Position numbers and translations under genes: made by a program. This document shows, one piece after another, positions 37,324 through 45,848 of a DNA stretch of 64,000 nt. Position 1 is the stretch's first letter. Each line of letters begins with the position of its first letter. This DNA comes from Pseudomonadota bacterium (GTDB lineage: Bacteria > Pseudomonadota > Gammaproteobacteria > Burkholderiales > Sulfuriferulaceae): contig JAJYYK010000005.1 of NCBI GenBank assembly GCA_021801025.1, forward strand, positions 62,001-126,000, in the 5' to 3' direction. Under the pieces are notes generated by a model. That model did not search any database. It saw only the letters and a program-made list of their open reading frames with translations, and was not told the origin of the DNA.

Positions 37324-38627
37324 ACGCTTTACAATCATGGGGACGCTTGTTTCCTGCCCATTCCGGACCGGTGTGGCGACCCGATGAGCGCTCTTCATTG
37401 CTACCTCATCCTGAAATCGGCGGCTTGCTGCCTTACGGACAGGGGCGCAGTTACGGCGATGTGTGCCTGAACACTGGCGGCACCCTGTTACATACGGCCG
37501 GTTTAAATCGCTTTATCGCTTTTAATCGAAGTACCGGAATTTTGCGCTGCGAAGCCGGGATAACGCTGCGCGAAATTCTGGCACTCACCGTGCCGCAAGG
37601 CTGGTTTCTGGCGGTTACACCTGGCACGCGCGATGTCACTGTGGGCGGTGCTATCGCCAACGACGTACACGGTAAAAACCATCATTCGGCGGGTAGTTTC
37701 GGTCACCATGTCTTGCAAATGGAGCTGCTGCGGAGTACAGATGAACGGCTGCTGCTGAGCCCACAGCAACAGCCGGAATTATTTGCTGCCACAGTGGGCG
37801 GTCTGGGTTTGACGGGTCTGATTGTCTGGGCAGAAGTACAATTGGTGCCTGTTCATAATGCATTCATGACAGTCGAAACCACCCGCTTTGCCAACCTGGA
37901 CGAATTCTGGCTACTCAACACACAAGCTGAAAGGCTTTGGCCTTATACCGTGGCCTGGATTGATTGCCTGGCAAAAGGCGCACACCAGGGCCGCGGTATT
38001 TTGATGGCCGGACGACATGCGGCGGCACAGGATGAATTACCTGTGTGGAAAGAACAGATTAAAACCATACCCGTGACGCCACGGATTTCACTGGTGAATA
38101 ATTTAAGTTTGCGTGCGTTCAATACCCTGTATTGGCATCGGGCGCATGAGGGCGTCAGCTTGTCCCATTACGTACCCTATTTTTATCCTTTAGACGGCAT
38201 TTCACACTGGAACCGTATCTATGGCCGGGCAGGATTTTATCAATATCAGTGCGTATTGCCGCCGGAAGCCATGCAAGCCGGAATGGCAGAACTGCTTACC
38301 CGTATTGCGCGCAGCGGGGAAGGCTCGTTTTTAGCCGTACTGAAAACCTTTGGTCAGCGACCCAGCGCGGGACTCTTGTCGTTTCCCAGACCTGGCGCAA
38401 CCCTGGCGCTGGATTTTCCGAATCGGGGTGCCAGCAGTTTGAAATTATTCCGCGAACTGGATGCCGTGGTGCAACATGCCCAAGGAGCAATTTATCCGGC
38501 CAAAGACGCCCGTATGTCAGCAACGATGTTTCAACAGGCATTTCCCCAATGGGAACAGTTTCGCCGATGGGCAGACCCTGCTTTTTCTTCCGACTTCTGG
38601 AAACGTGTTACACAACCAGAAAAATAA
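37320..38627 (+). CDS. FAD-binding oxidase, DprE1-like (decaprenylphosphoryl ribose 2-epimerase oxidase subunit)
   Basis: The 435-residue flavoenzyme of the vanillyl-alcohol oxidase class has the FAD-binding stretch LPYGQGRSYGDVCLNTGG (about 38-55). Strong DprE1 hallmarks are VTPGTRDVTVGGAIANDVHG followed by KNHHSAGSFGHHV. The C-terminal KTFGQRPSAGLLSFPRPG and LDFPNRG segments are also typical. In mycobacteria DprE1 oxidises the ribose of decaprenyl-phospho-ribose, which DprE2 then reduces to arabinose. Whether the active-site cysteine of the mycobacterial enzyme is kept was not determined. It is coupled to the UbiA gene by ATGA. Confidence 0.88.
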   Translation: MNALQSWGRLFPAHSGPVWRPDERSSLLPHPEIGGLLPYGQGRSYGDVCLNTGGTLLHTAGLNRFIAFNRSTGILRCEAGITLREILALTVPQGWFLAVTPGTRDVTVGGAIANDVHGKNHHSAGSFGHHVLQMELLRSTDERLLLSPQQQPELFAATVGGLGLTGLIVWAEVQLVPVHNAFMTVETTRFANLDEFWLLNTQAERLWPYTVAWIDCLAKGAHQGRGILMAGRHAAAQDELPVWKEQIKTIPVTPRISLVNNLSLRAFNTLYWHRAHEGVSLSHYVPYFYPLDGISHWNRIYGRAGFYQYQCVLPPEAMQAGMAELLTRIARSGEGSFLAVLKTFGQRPSAGLLSFPRPGATLALDFPNRGASSLKLFRELDAVVQHAQGAIYPAKDARMSATMFQQAFPQWEQFRRWADPAFSSDFWKRVTQPEK

Positions 38628-38643
38628 AAGGATAACGCTTTTT

Positions 38644-39399
38644 ATGAATACAACTCAAAGAGTCGTGCTGTTTGGTGCCACCTCCGCCATTGCACAGGCT
38701 ACGGCACGTTTGTTGGTGCAACAGGGATGCAGCCTGTTTCTTGTCGGACGCAATGCAATGAAATTACAGGCCCTGGTGGATGACCTCCGTGTGCGTGCTG
38801 CGCCCGGGCAGCGCATAGAAAGCATGAATGCCGATTTGGATATCATTGACGGACACGCCCATCTTTTTGACGTGGCGGAAAAAAATCTGGATGGGATAGA
38901 TACGGTATTCATCGCTCACGGCGCCCTGCCCGATCAAGCCGCCTGCGAAGCTTCTGTGCCACTGACCCTCGCACTCATCCACACCAATGCACTCAGTGTC
39001 ATCGCGCTGGCCGGTGAGGCCGCTAACCGGCTTCAAACCCAAGGGCACGGCCTGATCGTGGCCATTGGCTCTGTCGCAGGCGACAGAGGGCGACAAAGCA
39101 ACTATGTTTATGGTGCGGCAAAAGGCATGTTGGCGCTCTTTTTGCAGGGCCTGCGCAATCGGCTTGCGCCACATGGCGTACAGGTACTCACTATCAAACC
39201 CGGTTTCGTCGACACCCCCATGACGGCAGAATTTAAAAAGAAAGGCCCCTTGTGGGCCACACCCGAGCGCATTGCGCATGGCATCATCAAGGCGATGCGC
39301 TCGCGCCGCGATGTGGTCTATTTACCATGGTTCTGGTATTGGATTATGCTGATAATACGTCACATGCCTGAACGCATCTTCAAACGCATGAAACTGTGA
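38644..39399 (+). CDS. Short-chain dehydrogenase, DprE2-like
   Basis: This 251-residue SDR has the nucleotide motif GATSAIAQATARL (about 12-24), the catalytic Tyr-Lys in YVYGAAKGML (Y and K four apart), SVAGDRGRQSN before it, and a PGFVDTPMT motif. The short C-terminal hydrophobic helix (WFWYWIMLIIRHMPERIFK) is also seen in DprE2 proteins. It would reduce the 2-keto intermediate made by the DprE1-like enzyme, completing ribose-to-arabinose epimerisation. It overlaps the following gene by 1 bp. Confidence 0.87.
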   Translation: MNTTQRVVLFGATSAIAQATARLLVQQGCSLFLVGRNAMKLQALVDDLRVRAAPGQRIESMNADLDIIDGHAHLFDVAEKNLDGIDTVFIAHGALPDQAACEASVPLTLALIHTNALSVIALAGEAANRLQTQGHGLIVAIGSVAGDRGRQSNYVYGAAKGMLALFLQGLRNRLAPHGVQVLTIKPGFVDTPMTAEFKKKGPLWATPERIAHGIIKAMRSRRDVVYLPWFWYWIMLIIRHMPERIFKRMKL

Positions 39400-40034
39400 T
39401 GAAAAACAATCCACCTGTGTGGGCTGCATTCGATTTTGACGGCACCTTAACCCAACGCGACAGCCTGTTGCCATTTTTGCGGCAGGTGCTGGGCACTGCT
39501 CGTTTGGCGACCACGCTGGCCATGCAGGCGCCCTGGCTGGTCGCGTATATGGCAGGGTTGCTGGCCAATGACCGTGCCAAAGCGCGTTTATTGCGACACA
39601 CTCTTGGAGGGATGCACCGCAGCGTCTTGCAAGAACACGGTAGAAGCTATGCCACAAACACCTTGCCCCAGTTACTGCGTCCGGCGATGATGCAGCGCCT
39701 GCGCCAGCATCAGGCACTGGGGCATACCTGTGTGCTGGTGACGGCGTCATTGACACTTTATACTCAAAATTGGGGACTCGCTGCCGGATTGACACAGGTC
39801 ATCGGTTCAGAACTGGCTTATGATGAAAATGGTTTGGCCACTGGGGCGCTGCAAGGAAAGAATTGTTTTGGCGCAGAAAAGGCCGTTCGATTGCGTGCAT
39901 TGCTACCCGGCAATGCGAAACTGTATGCGTATGGTGACAGTCGGGGTGACCTGGAAATGCTGGCAATGGCAGACAAGGCATGGACCATCAATAAAGAAAA
40001 TGATTATGGCCGCAAACTGCCCGAATTGGAGTAA
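39399..40034 (+). CDS. HAD-IB family phosphatase
   Basis: The 211-residue HAD hydrolase has motif I DFDGTLT (about 12-18), motif II VTASLT, and motif IV GDSRGDLEML. Subfamily IB members dephosphorylate small metabolites such as phosphoserine. As the last gene of the UbiA/DprE1/DprE2 operon it is a good candidate for removing the 5-phosphate from polyprenyl-phospho-ribose-5-phosphate, the step between DPPR synthase and DprE1. This role is inferred from context. ATG 39399 (TGATG overlap) was preferred to GTG 39396. Confidence 0.85.
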   Translation: MKNNPPVWAAFDFDGTLTQRDSLLPFLRQVLGTARLATTLAMQAPWLVAYMAGLLANDRAKARLLRHTLGGMHRSVLQEHGRSYATNTLPQLLRPAMMQRLRQHQALGHTCVLVTASLTLYTQNWGLAAGLTQVIGSELAYDENGLATGALQGKNCFGAEKAVRLRALLPGNAKLYAYGDSRGDLEMLAMADKAWTINKENDYGRKLPELE

Positions 40035-40105
40035 CCAACCCAAACGATGCCAAAATTCGGGTTGATTTTCTGATTACACGCTACTTGGTACCAGCATGCT
40101 GAAGT

Positions 40106-40423
40106 TTATGCCGCGATACTGGCGATCAGGCTTTGCAATTCACCGGCTTCAAACATTTCTTTCATAATATCCGAACCACCCACAAACTCACCCTTGACGT
40201 ACAACTGCGGAATGGTCGGCCAATTGGCATAGGACTTGATGCCCTGACGAATTTCAGGCTCTGCCAGCACATTCACAGTAAACAAATCTTTCACACCGGA
40301 AGATTTGAGCAATTGTATGGCATTGGCGGAAAAACCACATTGGGGGAACTGTGGCGTGCCTTTCATGTACAACACCACAGAATGCCCGGTAACCTGTTCT
40401 TTAATTGTATCTTGCACACTCAT
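40106..40423 (-). CDS. grxD: Monothiol glutaredoxin, Grx4 type
   Basis: This 105-residue protein has the monothiol active site CGFS (PQCGFSANA, about 29-37), the KGTPQFP insertion before it and the WPTIPQLYVKGEFVGGSDI glutathione-binding region. It carries and delivers [2Fe-2S] clusters with BolA proteins; a BolA gene is at 9912-10178. GGAG before ATG 40423 decides the start. Confidence 0.94.
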   Translation of the reverse strand: MSVQDTIKEQVTGHSVVLYMKGTPQFPQCGFSANAIQLLKSSGVKDLFTVNVLAEPEIRQGIKSYANWPTIPQLYVKGEFVGGSDIMKEMFEAGELQSLIASIAA

Positions 40424-40540
40424 TTTTTTCTCCAAAATATAGCTGATCAAATCAGTCGGGTATTGTACGTCAAAGACAATTATGACGTCAAATTTGTACT
40501 CATGATACCGGAATGATCAAGCCCAAGTCTATCACTCGTT

Positions 40541-42106
40541 CTAAAAATCAAGATGTGTCCGGATGCCGAAAACATCAACCGGGCCGCGTTGTGGATTATA
40601 AGCTGGGTTAGCAATGTGCTGATAATCAAAGGTCATGGCCACATGGATTTGTATTTGCCACGCATAATATAATTCGGTGATGGTTTCATTGCCATATTGG
40701 GGCAATTGTCCGTCACCCACCAGCACACCCAGGCCCCCTGCAGCAAAATACCGCTGAGCTGATTTGGATATGCCATTGACCACCACAGCGGCACCCACCG
40801 TATCCCCCTCACGTCCCCAACGCTGTCCATGTAATGACAACCCGGTAGAAAACGACTGGTTAATATCTGTAAATTCATAGGTTTCCTGTGATCCATCATT
40901 CACACTGGCACGGGCAAACAGACCCAAATCATCACCCAAACCCTGTTCAAAATTCAATTCAGCGCCAGGACGCCAGTTAGATTGCCGCACCAATGCCGTA
41001 TTGGGCACCCCACCCGTTTGGGCAGCTAGTTGCAATGCCTGGTTATAACTTCCCATCGGCGCACGATTGACAAATGCCAGAAACTTTAACTTTCCCGGAT
41101 AATTTCGCCATTGATGACGTTCTTCCAGCTCGGTAACCAGTTCATATTGACTGAAATTCTGGTTTAATTTTTCGCTGTTCGGCACAGTAGATAAATCAAA
41201 CACCCCTCCTCGCAAAGTCCACCAGGATTGCGTCCACTCGGCACTGGCGCCGTAAGTATAGCCCCATGCATCGGCGGCGTAGTCGAATGCGCCCGCATCA
41301 ACAAGTGACCAGTTCATAAAATCCGCTCTGGGATCATGGGCGTAACTATTTGTGTCAAACACATCGGTCACAGCAAACTTCCCAACGGTAATGATCACAT
41401 TGTTGGCTGTGCGCGATTCCGCCAACTGGTTCACCCCGGCATCCACCTGTTGTGTTGCCCCCCCCAAATCGAACACACGACGAACAAACAGGCGCGGCGT
41501 GCGATAATATGGATTATTCGCCCCTACTTTATAAGCTTCGCCACTGGGAAAACCGGCCACACCGACCGTACCGCTTAAACCATAACCCTGGTCGTATTCC
41601 GGATTGATCCAGATTTCAGTGTCAGGTGACCAACGGTATCCGAGATACAAAGTGGCGTCATTGGTTTGATCGCCATTATTTCCCGCATACAAGCTATTGG
41701 TACCCGAATAAGGCGAAGCAAACGCAGGATGCCATTGGTAAGTATTGGTATATTGACCATAAATGGCCCATGGAGCTGAGACAACCGGTGTGCTGCCGTT
41801 TTGGTTCGACATAGCCCCGACATTATTCACACTGGAAATACTGTCAGCCCATGACGTGGCACACCCCATATAGCCAACCAAAAAACCCACCACTGTAAGC
41901 CTGTTTGATAACTTAAAGCACGAACACTGCCAGGATTTAATTTTTTTGAGTGCTTTTAACCCAAACAAACCTTTAGGCGGCTCTTCGAGCCTGCGTGGGT
42001 GCTGGCGGTCACAAGCAACCATTTTTTCCGGTTTGTTCGGCACCCATCCTTCACGATGAACTTCTCTCAATCCAAAAAACCGTCTCGCAACTTGCTTCGC
42101 CATCAT
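40541..42106 (-). CDS. OprB-type carbohydrate porin, N-terminus rebuilt by a MITE
   Basis: The body (from about residue 90) is an OprB-family outer-membrane porin: YGQYTNTYQWHPAF, LYLGYRWSPDTEIWINPEYD, ADFMNWSLVDAGAFDYAADA, and a terminal barrel strand ending HLDF. A signal-peptide-like segment (about 56-86: LKKIKSWQC... to GCATSWADS) precedes it. The first 50 codons, including the ATG pair at 42106/42103 and its ribosome-binding site AGGA-CGCGAG, come from MITE copy B. No ATG lies between the element and the signal-peptide-like hydrophobic core. The product would carry a non-native N-terminal extension, so export may be impaired. Confidence 0.78.
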   Translation of the reverse strand: MMAKQVARRFFGLREVHREGWVPNKPEKMVACDRQHPRRLEEPPKGLFGLKALKKIKSWQCSCFKLSNRLTVVGFLVGYMGCATSWADSISSVNNVGAMSNQNGSTPVVSAPWAIYGQYTNTYQWHPAFASPYSGTNSLYAGNNGDQTNDATLYLGYRWSPDTEIWINPEYDQGYGLSGTVGVAGFPSGEAYKVGANNPYYRTPRLFVRRVFDLGGATQQVDAGVNQLAESRTANNVIITVGKFAVTDVFDTNSYAHDPRADFMNWSLVDAGAFDYAADAWGYTYGASAEWTQSWWTLRGGVFDLSTVPNSEKLNQNFSQYELVTELEERHQWRNYPGKLKFLAFVNRAPMGSYNQALQLAAQTGGVPNTALVRQSNWRPGAELNFEQGLGDDLGLFARASVNDGSQETYEFTDINQSFSTGLSLHGQRWGREGDTVGAAVVVNGISKSAQRYFAAGGLGVLVGDGQLPQYGNETITELYYAWQIQIHVAMTFDYQHIANPAYNPQRGPVDVFGIRTHLDF

Positions 42107-42132
42107 CTCGCGTCCTAATGGATTATCTGGGT
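41959..42132 (-). mobile_element. MITE-like element, copy B (174 bp), inserted in front of a porin gene
   Basis: It is related to copy A over its whole length, in opposite orientation. The ends are ACCCAAAC... and ...GGGT. The trinucleotide TTA flanks both ends (41956-41958 and 42133-42135), a 3-bp TNA-type target duplication. It encodes no transposase. On the porin strand it carries GGACGCGAG-ATGATGGCG and stays open in frame into the porin. Confidence 0.82.
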
Positions 42133-42279
42133 TTAATATAAAAAATACCGGGGATTCTAAAATCGGTTACGCTTTACTTATTTTCCAATTTTATGACTAT
42201 TTTATGACAGCCTGATGAAATAGCCATTCTGACCCGATTGCTTTACATAATCTGATTTAAATTGGCGCACCCCTAATTA

Positions 42280-42313
42280 CTTAAATGATACTCATTATCA
42301 TTTAAGTATGCAA
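42280..42313 (-). promoter_or_regulatory. Promoter overlapped by a Fur-type box, upstream of the porin
   Basis: CTTAAATGATA and TATCATTTAAG form a perfect 11-bp inverted repeat around CTCAT (42280-42306). On the minus strand it reads AAATGATAATGAGTATCATT, close to the Fur consensus. The same DNA contains a -35 TTGCAT (42313-42308), a 17-bp spacer and a -10 TATCAT (42290-42285), so a bound Fur dimer would block polymerase. The promoter points at the porin gene, but MITE copy B now lies between them. The remaining intergenic DNA (42133-42279 and 42314-42379) shows no gene. Confidence 0.7.
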
Positions 42314-42379
42314 CAATTTTTATTGTTTTTTTAAAAACGAGGGGATCACCTGCCTGCGTCAACATGACGAACGATGAAC

Positions 42380-43132
42380 TTAATCTTCTGTTTCCTCAGG
42401 CTCTACAGGCATAGCACGAGATTTTTGGCTAAAACTGGCTACCAGCACACCCAGTTCGTATAACAACCACAACGGCAGCGCAAGCATGGTTTGTGACAAC
42501 ACGTCTGGCGGTGTAAATATGGCACCCACGATAAACGAACCCACAATCACATAAGGGCGAATTTCGCGCAATTTCGCTACGCTGATTACCCCCACATTCA
42601 CCAGCAACACCACCAGCACCGGCACCTCAAATGTGACGCCAAAGGCAAGGAACAGGGTCATGACGAAATCAAGGTACTTTGAAATATCGGTCATCATGGC
42701 CACGCCGGCAGGTGTCACCCCACTAATAAATCCAAATATAACCGGAAAAACAATGAAATAAGCAAAAGACATCCCGCAAAAAAACAACAACACGCTGGCA
42801 AATACCAGTGGCAATGCCAGTCGCTTTTCATGTGCATACAAACCAGGCGCAATAAACGACCAAATTTGATAAAGAATGTACGGCAAGGCCAGCAGAAATG
42901 CCGCCATCAACGTGACTTTCATCGGCACCAGAAAAGGCGCAGTCACTTCCGTGGCAATAAGCTGACCGCCCTTGGGCAGAGTACGTAACAAAGGACGCGC
43001 CAACAGGCTGTAAATTTGATTGGACCAATGAAATAGTCCAATAAAAATAATCACCACAGCCGAAATTGCGCGCAGCAAACGCGTGCGCAGTTCAATCAAG
43101 TGAGAAAAAAATGAGGCTTGCGGATCAAGCAT
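42380..43132 (-). CDS. tatC: Sec-independent translocase subunit TatC
   Basis: This 250-residue six-helix membrane protein has the family signatures: SFFSHLIELRTRLLRA at the N-terminus, PFLVPMKVTLMAAFLLALPYILYQIWSF, and FGVTFEVPVLVVLL. TatC is the receptor for twin-arginine signal peptides. It starts 2 bp after the tatB stop and is the last gene of the his-HIT-tat transcript. Confidence 0.96.
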   Translation of the reverse strand: MLDPQASFFSHLIELRTRLLRAISAVVIIFIGLFHWSNQIYSLLARPLLRTLPKGGQLIATEVTAPFLVPMKVTLMAAFLLALPYILYQIWSFIAPGLYAHEKRLALPLVFASVLLFFCGMSFAYFIVFPVIFGFISGVTPAGVAMMTDISKYLDFVMTLFLAFGVTFEVPVLVVLLVNVGVISVAKLREIRPYVIVGSFIVGAIFTPPDVLSQTMLALPLWLLYELGVLVASFSQKSRAMPVEPEETED

Positions 43133-43134
43133 AA

Positions 43135-43599
43135 TCAGGAAACCGGTTCTTTGGGCTCTAAGGCCAATTCAGCTTGTACAGCAGCCTGTGATGATGACGG
43201 CTGGAGAGAAGGTTCATCTGTTGCTGTTTCCACCGGTAACCCGGCTGCCACGACTGGCACCACTGACTCTGTGGGCGCAGACGGGGTAACGGTTGGTGAA
43301 GTGTCAGAAATTGCCGTTTGGTGTACAACAGTGTTCACCGACTCCTCAACAATGACCAGGGTATCACGCGTGGCCTGAATAGCATCCTGAAAACCTTCAT
43401 TCGCCGCCTGCGCAGCACGTTTGAACTCTTCTAATTGCAATTCACGCTCAACATCACCACGCACACTTCCTACGTAGCGCTGGAAGCGACCAAACAGCAG
43501 CCCGGCTGTACGCGCCACTTTAGGTAAACGTTCCGGGCCAATTACCACCAATGCCACCACAGCAATCAGCACGATTTCGGAAAAGCCAATATCGAACAT
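43135..43599 (-). CDS. tatB: Sec-independent translocase subunit TatB
   Basis: The 154-residue protein starts with the TatB helix MFDIGFSEIVLIAVVALVVI, then the hinge GPERLP and an amphipathic helix (KVARTAGLLFGRFQRYV). A long polar tail rich in Ala, Val, Thr and Glu follows. It passes substrates from TatC to TatA pores. It is separated from tatA by 152 bp in which no gene is seen, longer than the other gaps in this operon. Confidence 0.94.
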   Translation of the reverse strand: MFDIGFSEIVLIAVVALVVIGPERLPKVARTAGLLFGRFQRYVGSVRGDVERELQLEEFKRAAQAANEGFQDAIQATRDTLVIVEESVNTVVHQTAISDTSPTVTPSAPTESVVPVVAAGLPVETATDEPSLQPSSSQAAVQAELALEPKEPVS

Positions 43600-43751
43600 C
43601 GTTCAGACCCCAATGTAGTTCATTTATACACAACCATAGAGAAACCCATACCGGAATAACATGCAAAACACCGGGCTTCTACCCGCACGCCAAAAAACAT
43701 TCATCAAACAAAACAAATGGCAAATTAGTAAGCTTCGATCCGCTCGAGTAA

Positions 43752-43988
43752 TCAGCTCGAGGTTTTATTCTTTATTTCGGCGTCGATAACGTGAGACGAT
43801 TGGGTATTGCTGTTCGTCAACTTGTCCTGCTCGTGATCTTTTTCACTGTCGCCCTCGCGTACAGCTTCTTTAAAGCTTTTCACGGCGCCACCCAAATCAC
43901 TACCGATGTTGCGCAATTTTTTGGTGCCAAATACGGCCAACACGATGACTAAAACGATTAACCAGTGCCAGATACTCAAACTGCCCAT
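43752..43988 (-). CDS. tatA: Sec-independent translocase subunit TatA
   Basis: The 78-residue protein has the TatA start [21 protein letters not shown], the hinge [10 protein letters not shown] and the amphipathic helix [18 protein letters not shown] short charged tail follows. The second of two adjacent ATGs (43988) matches the family start and is well placed behind AGGAG. It lies between the HIT gene and tatB. Confidence 0.94.
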   Translation of the reverse strand: MGSLSIWHWLIVLVIVLAVFGTKKLRNIGSDLGGAVKSFKEAVREGDSEKDHEQDKLTNSNTQSSHVIDAEIKNKTSS

Positions 43989-44057
43989 CATGATTCTCCT
44001 TAATAAGGGGATAAATCTTTCTCCCAACCCAGTAAAAAACTGAATCGCAGGTAAGAC

Positions 44058-44375
44058 TTATCCGCCGATCACATGCATATGTAGATGAAAAATAACCTGC
44101 CCACCCGCACGACCGGTGTGAATTTGTGTGCGAAACCCATCATTCAAACCGTGCTCCTTTGCCAACTTTGGCGCCAGCAACAACATACGTCCCAGCAATT
44201 CTGCCTGCGCTGCCTCGCAATGCGCCAACGATTCCACATGCGTTTTTGGAACAATCAGCAAGTGTACCGGCGCAACAGGATGAATATCATGAAAAGCCAA
44301 TATTTCATTATCTTCATATACGTTACGACTGGGTATCTCTCCTGCTGCAATGCGACAAAACAGACATTCACTCAA
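44058..44375 (-). CDS. HIT family nucleotide-binding protein (HinT-like)
   Basis: This 105-residue protein has the histidine-triad motif HLHMHVIGG at its very C-terminus and CLFCRIAAGEIPS at the N-terminus. HinT proteins hydrolyse purine nucleoside phosphoramidates. The gene lies 3 bp after hisE, the usual betaproteobacterial his-HIT-tat linkage. Confidence 0.94.
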   Translation of the reverse strand: MSECLFCRIAAGEIPSRNVYEDNEILAFHDIHPVAPVHLLIVPKTHVESLAHCEAAQAELLGRMLLLAPKLAKEHGLNDGFRTQIHTGRAGGQVIFHLHMHVIGG

Positions 44376-44378
44376 GCC

Positions 44379-44696
44379 CTACTCCTTGCGCGACAATTTT
44401 TCGGCATGACCGCTGGTACCTTCCCTGCGCGCGAGTTCTTGTAACACCGCTTCAGGCCGTATCCCCTGATCCGCCAATAACACCAGTGTATGAAACCACA
44501 AATCCGCAGTTTCATAAACAATTTTCTGTTTGTCACCGTCTTTGGCCGCCATAATGGTTTCAGCCGCTTCTTCAGCAATTTTTTTTAAAATACTGTCCAG
44601 GCCTTTATGATACAAGCTGGCCACGTACGACGTCTCCGGACTGGCTTGACGACGTGCTTCAAGACTGTCTGCCAGTCTTTGCAAAATTTCACTCAT
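44379..44696 (-). CDS. hisE: Phosphoribosyl-ATP pyrophosphatase
   Basis: The 105-residue MazG-like enzyme has a helix pair carrying the metal-binding EEAAE ([13 protein letters not shown]) and the YETADLWFH motif. It carries out step 2 of histidine synthesis. It overlaps hisI by 8 bp; in many bacteria the two are fused, here they are separate. Confidence 0.95.
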   Translation of the reverse strand: MSEILQRLADSLEARRQASPETSYVASLYHKGLDSILKKIAEEAAETIMAAKDGDKQKIVYETADLWFHTLVLLADQGIRPEAVLQELARREGTSGHAEKLSRKE

Positions 44697-45087
44697 GATA
44701 TATCTCTGCCGGGTCCTTCAATACGGGTTCACTGACCACCCATTGCCGATTTTCCAGACGCGAATAAAAACAATCCCGCCGACCTGTATGGCAGGCAATA
44801 CCCCCTTGCTGCTCGACTTTGATCAACAAGGCATCGCCATCACAATCCAGGCGAATTTCATGAATGGTTTGCATATGTCCAGACTGTTCGCCCTTGTGCC
44901 ACAATTTTTTGCGTGAGCGCGACCAATAAACTGCTTCGCCGGTTTCCACCGTGCGTAATAATGCCTCGCGATTCATCCAGGCCATCATCAACACCACCGA
45001 ACTGTGCATGTCTTGAACAATGACGGCCACCAAACCAGTCTCGTTCCAGTTTACTTTATTTAACCACTGCTGATCTAAACTGCTCAA
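44689..45087 (-). CDS. hisI: Phosphoribosyl-AMP cyclohydrolase
   Basis: This 132-residue zinc enzyme has the conserved [17 protein letters not shown] block (about 54-70) and zinc ligands in LDCDGDALL and [11 protein letters not shown]. It opens the purine ring in step 3 of histidine synthesis. The start overlaps the end of hisF by 4 bp (ATGA). Confidence 0.96.
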   Translation of the reverse strand: MSSLDQQWLNKVNWNETGLVAVIVQDMHSSVVLMMAWMNREALLRTVETGEAVYWSRSRKKLWHKGEQSGHMQTIHEIRLDCDGDALLIKVEQQGGIACHTGRRDCFYSRLENRQWVVSEPVLKDPAEIYHE

Positions 45088-45848
45088 TTTAATCTGACCT
45101 CAATGCCTTGCTGTTGCATGTACGCTTTGGCCTGCTGCACACTGTATTCACCAAAGTGAAAAATACTGGCCGCCAGCACTGCATCCGCGTGCCCCTCGGT
45201 CACACCCTCCACCAAATGCTGCAAATTACCTACACCACCGCTCGCAATCACCGGTATACCCACCGCATCCGAAATAGCACGCGTGAGGGGCAAATTAAAA
45301 CCACTTTTCGTGCCATCACGGTCTATACTGGTCAACAAAATTTCACCTGCCCCCAATTTCTGCATACGCTGTGCCCAAAGGACTGCATCCAAACCCGTGG
45401 CTTGCCGCCCACCATGGGTATACACCTCCCAGCCACCCTGCTCATTCGCTTTGGCATCAATCGCCACCACAATACACTGAGAACCGAAACGCGAAGCGGC
45501 CTCCGAAACAAGCCGCGGATTCAGTACCGCCGTGGTGTTAATGCTGACTTTGTCTGCACCGGCATTCAACAACCTGCGCACATCAGCCACTTCCCGCACA
45601 CCACCACCCACGGTCAAAGGGATAAACACTTCAGCCGCGACGGCTTCAATGACGGACAAAATCAGATCACGCGCTTCAACACTCGCAGTGATATCCAAAA
45701 AAGCCAATTCATCCGCGCCTTCACTGTCATAACGGCGAGCAATTTCTACCGGGTCGCCCGCATCGCGCAACCCTACGAAGCTCACGCCTTTGACCACCCG
45801 ACCATCGCGAACATCCAGACACGGAATGATGCGTTTCGCCAAACCCAT
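45084..45848 (-). CDS. hisF: Imidazole glycerol phosphate synthase, cyclase subunit
   Basis: The 254-residue (beta-alpha)8 barrel has the catalytic aspartates in [14 protein letters not shown] (D11) and [13 protein letters not shown] (about D130). The phosphate site is [10 protein letters not shown]. With HisH it makes IGP and AICAR. It overlaps hisA by one base. Confidence 0.97.
   Translation of the reverse strand: MGLAKRIIPCLDVRDGRVVKGVSFVGLRDAGDPVEIARRYDSEGADELAFLDITASVEARDLILSVIEAVAAEVFIPLTVGGGVREVADVRRLLNAGADKVSINTTAVLNPRLVSEAASRFGSQCIVVAIDAKANEQGGWEVYTHGGRQATGLDAVLWAQRMQKLGAGEILLTSIDRDGTKSGFNLPLTRAISDAVGIPVIASGGVGNLQHLVEGVTEGHADAVLAASIFHFGEYSVQQAKAYMQQQGIEVRLN

Noticed and set aside
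23649-40034. Claim that pilins are definitely arabinosylated
   Set aside because: No TfpW-like transferase is in the window; only the donor pathway and the pilin genes are seen, so the link is kept as a hypothesis.
42312-42335. AACAAT-TTTT-ATTGTT hairpin followed by T-run near the porin promoter
   Set aside because: The T-run is on the plus strand, where no gene ends; it cannot terminate minus-strand tatC, and the stem is short and AT-only.
43600-43751. 152-bp tatA-tatB gap as a hidden gene
   Set aside because: No start-stop frame of useful length with a ribosome-binding site on either strand; the CTCGAG inverted pair spans the tatA stop and lacks a T-run.
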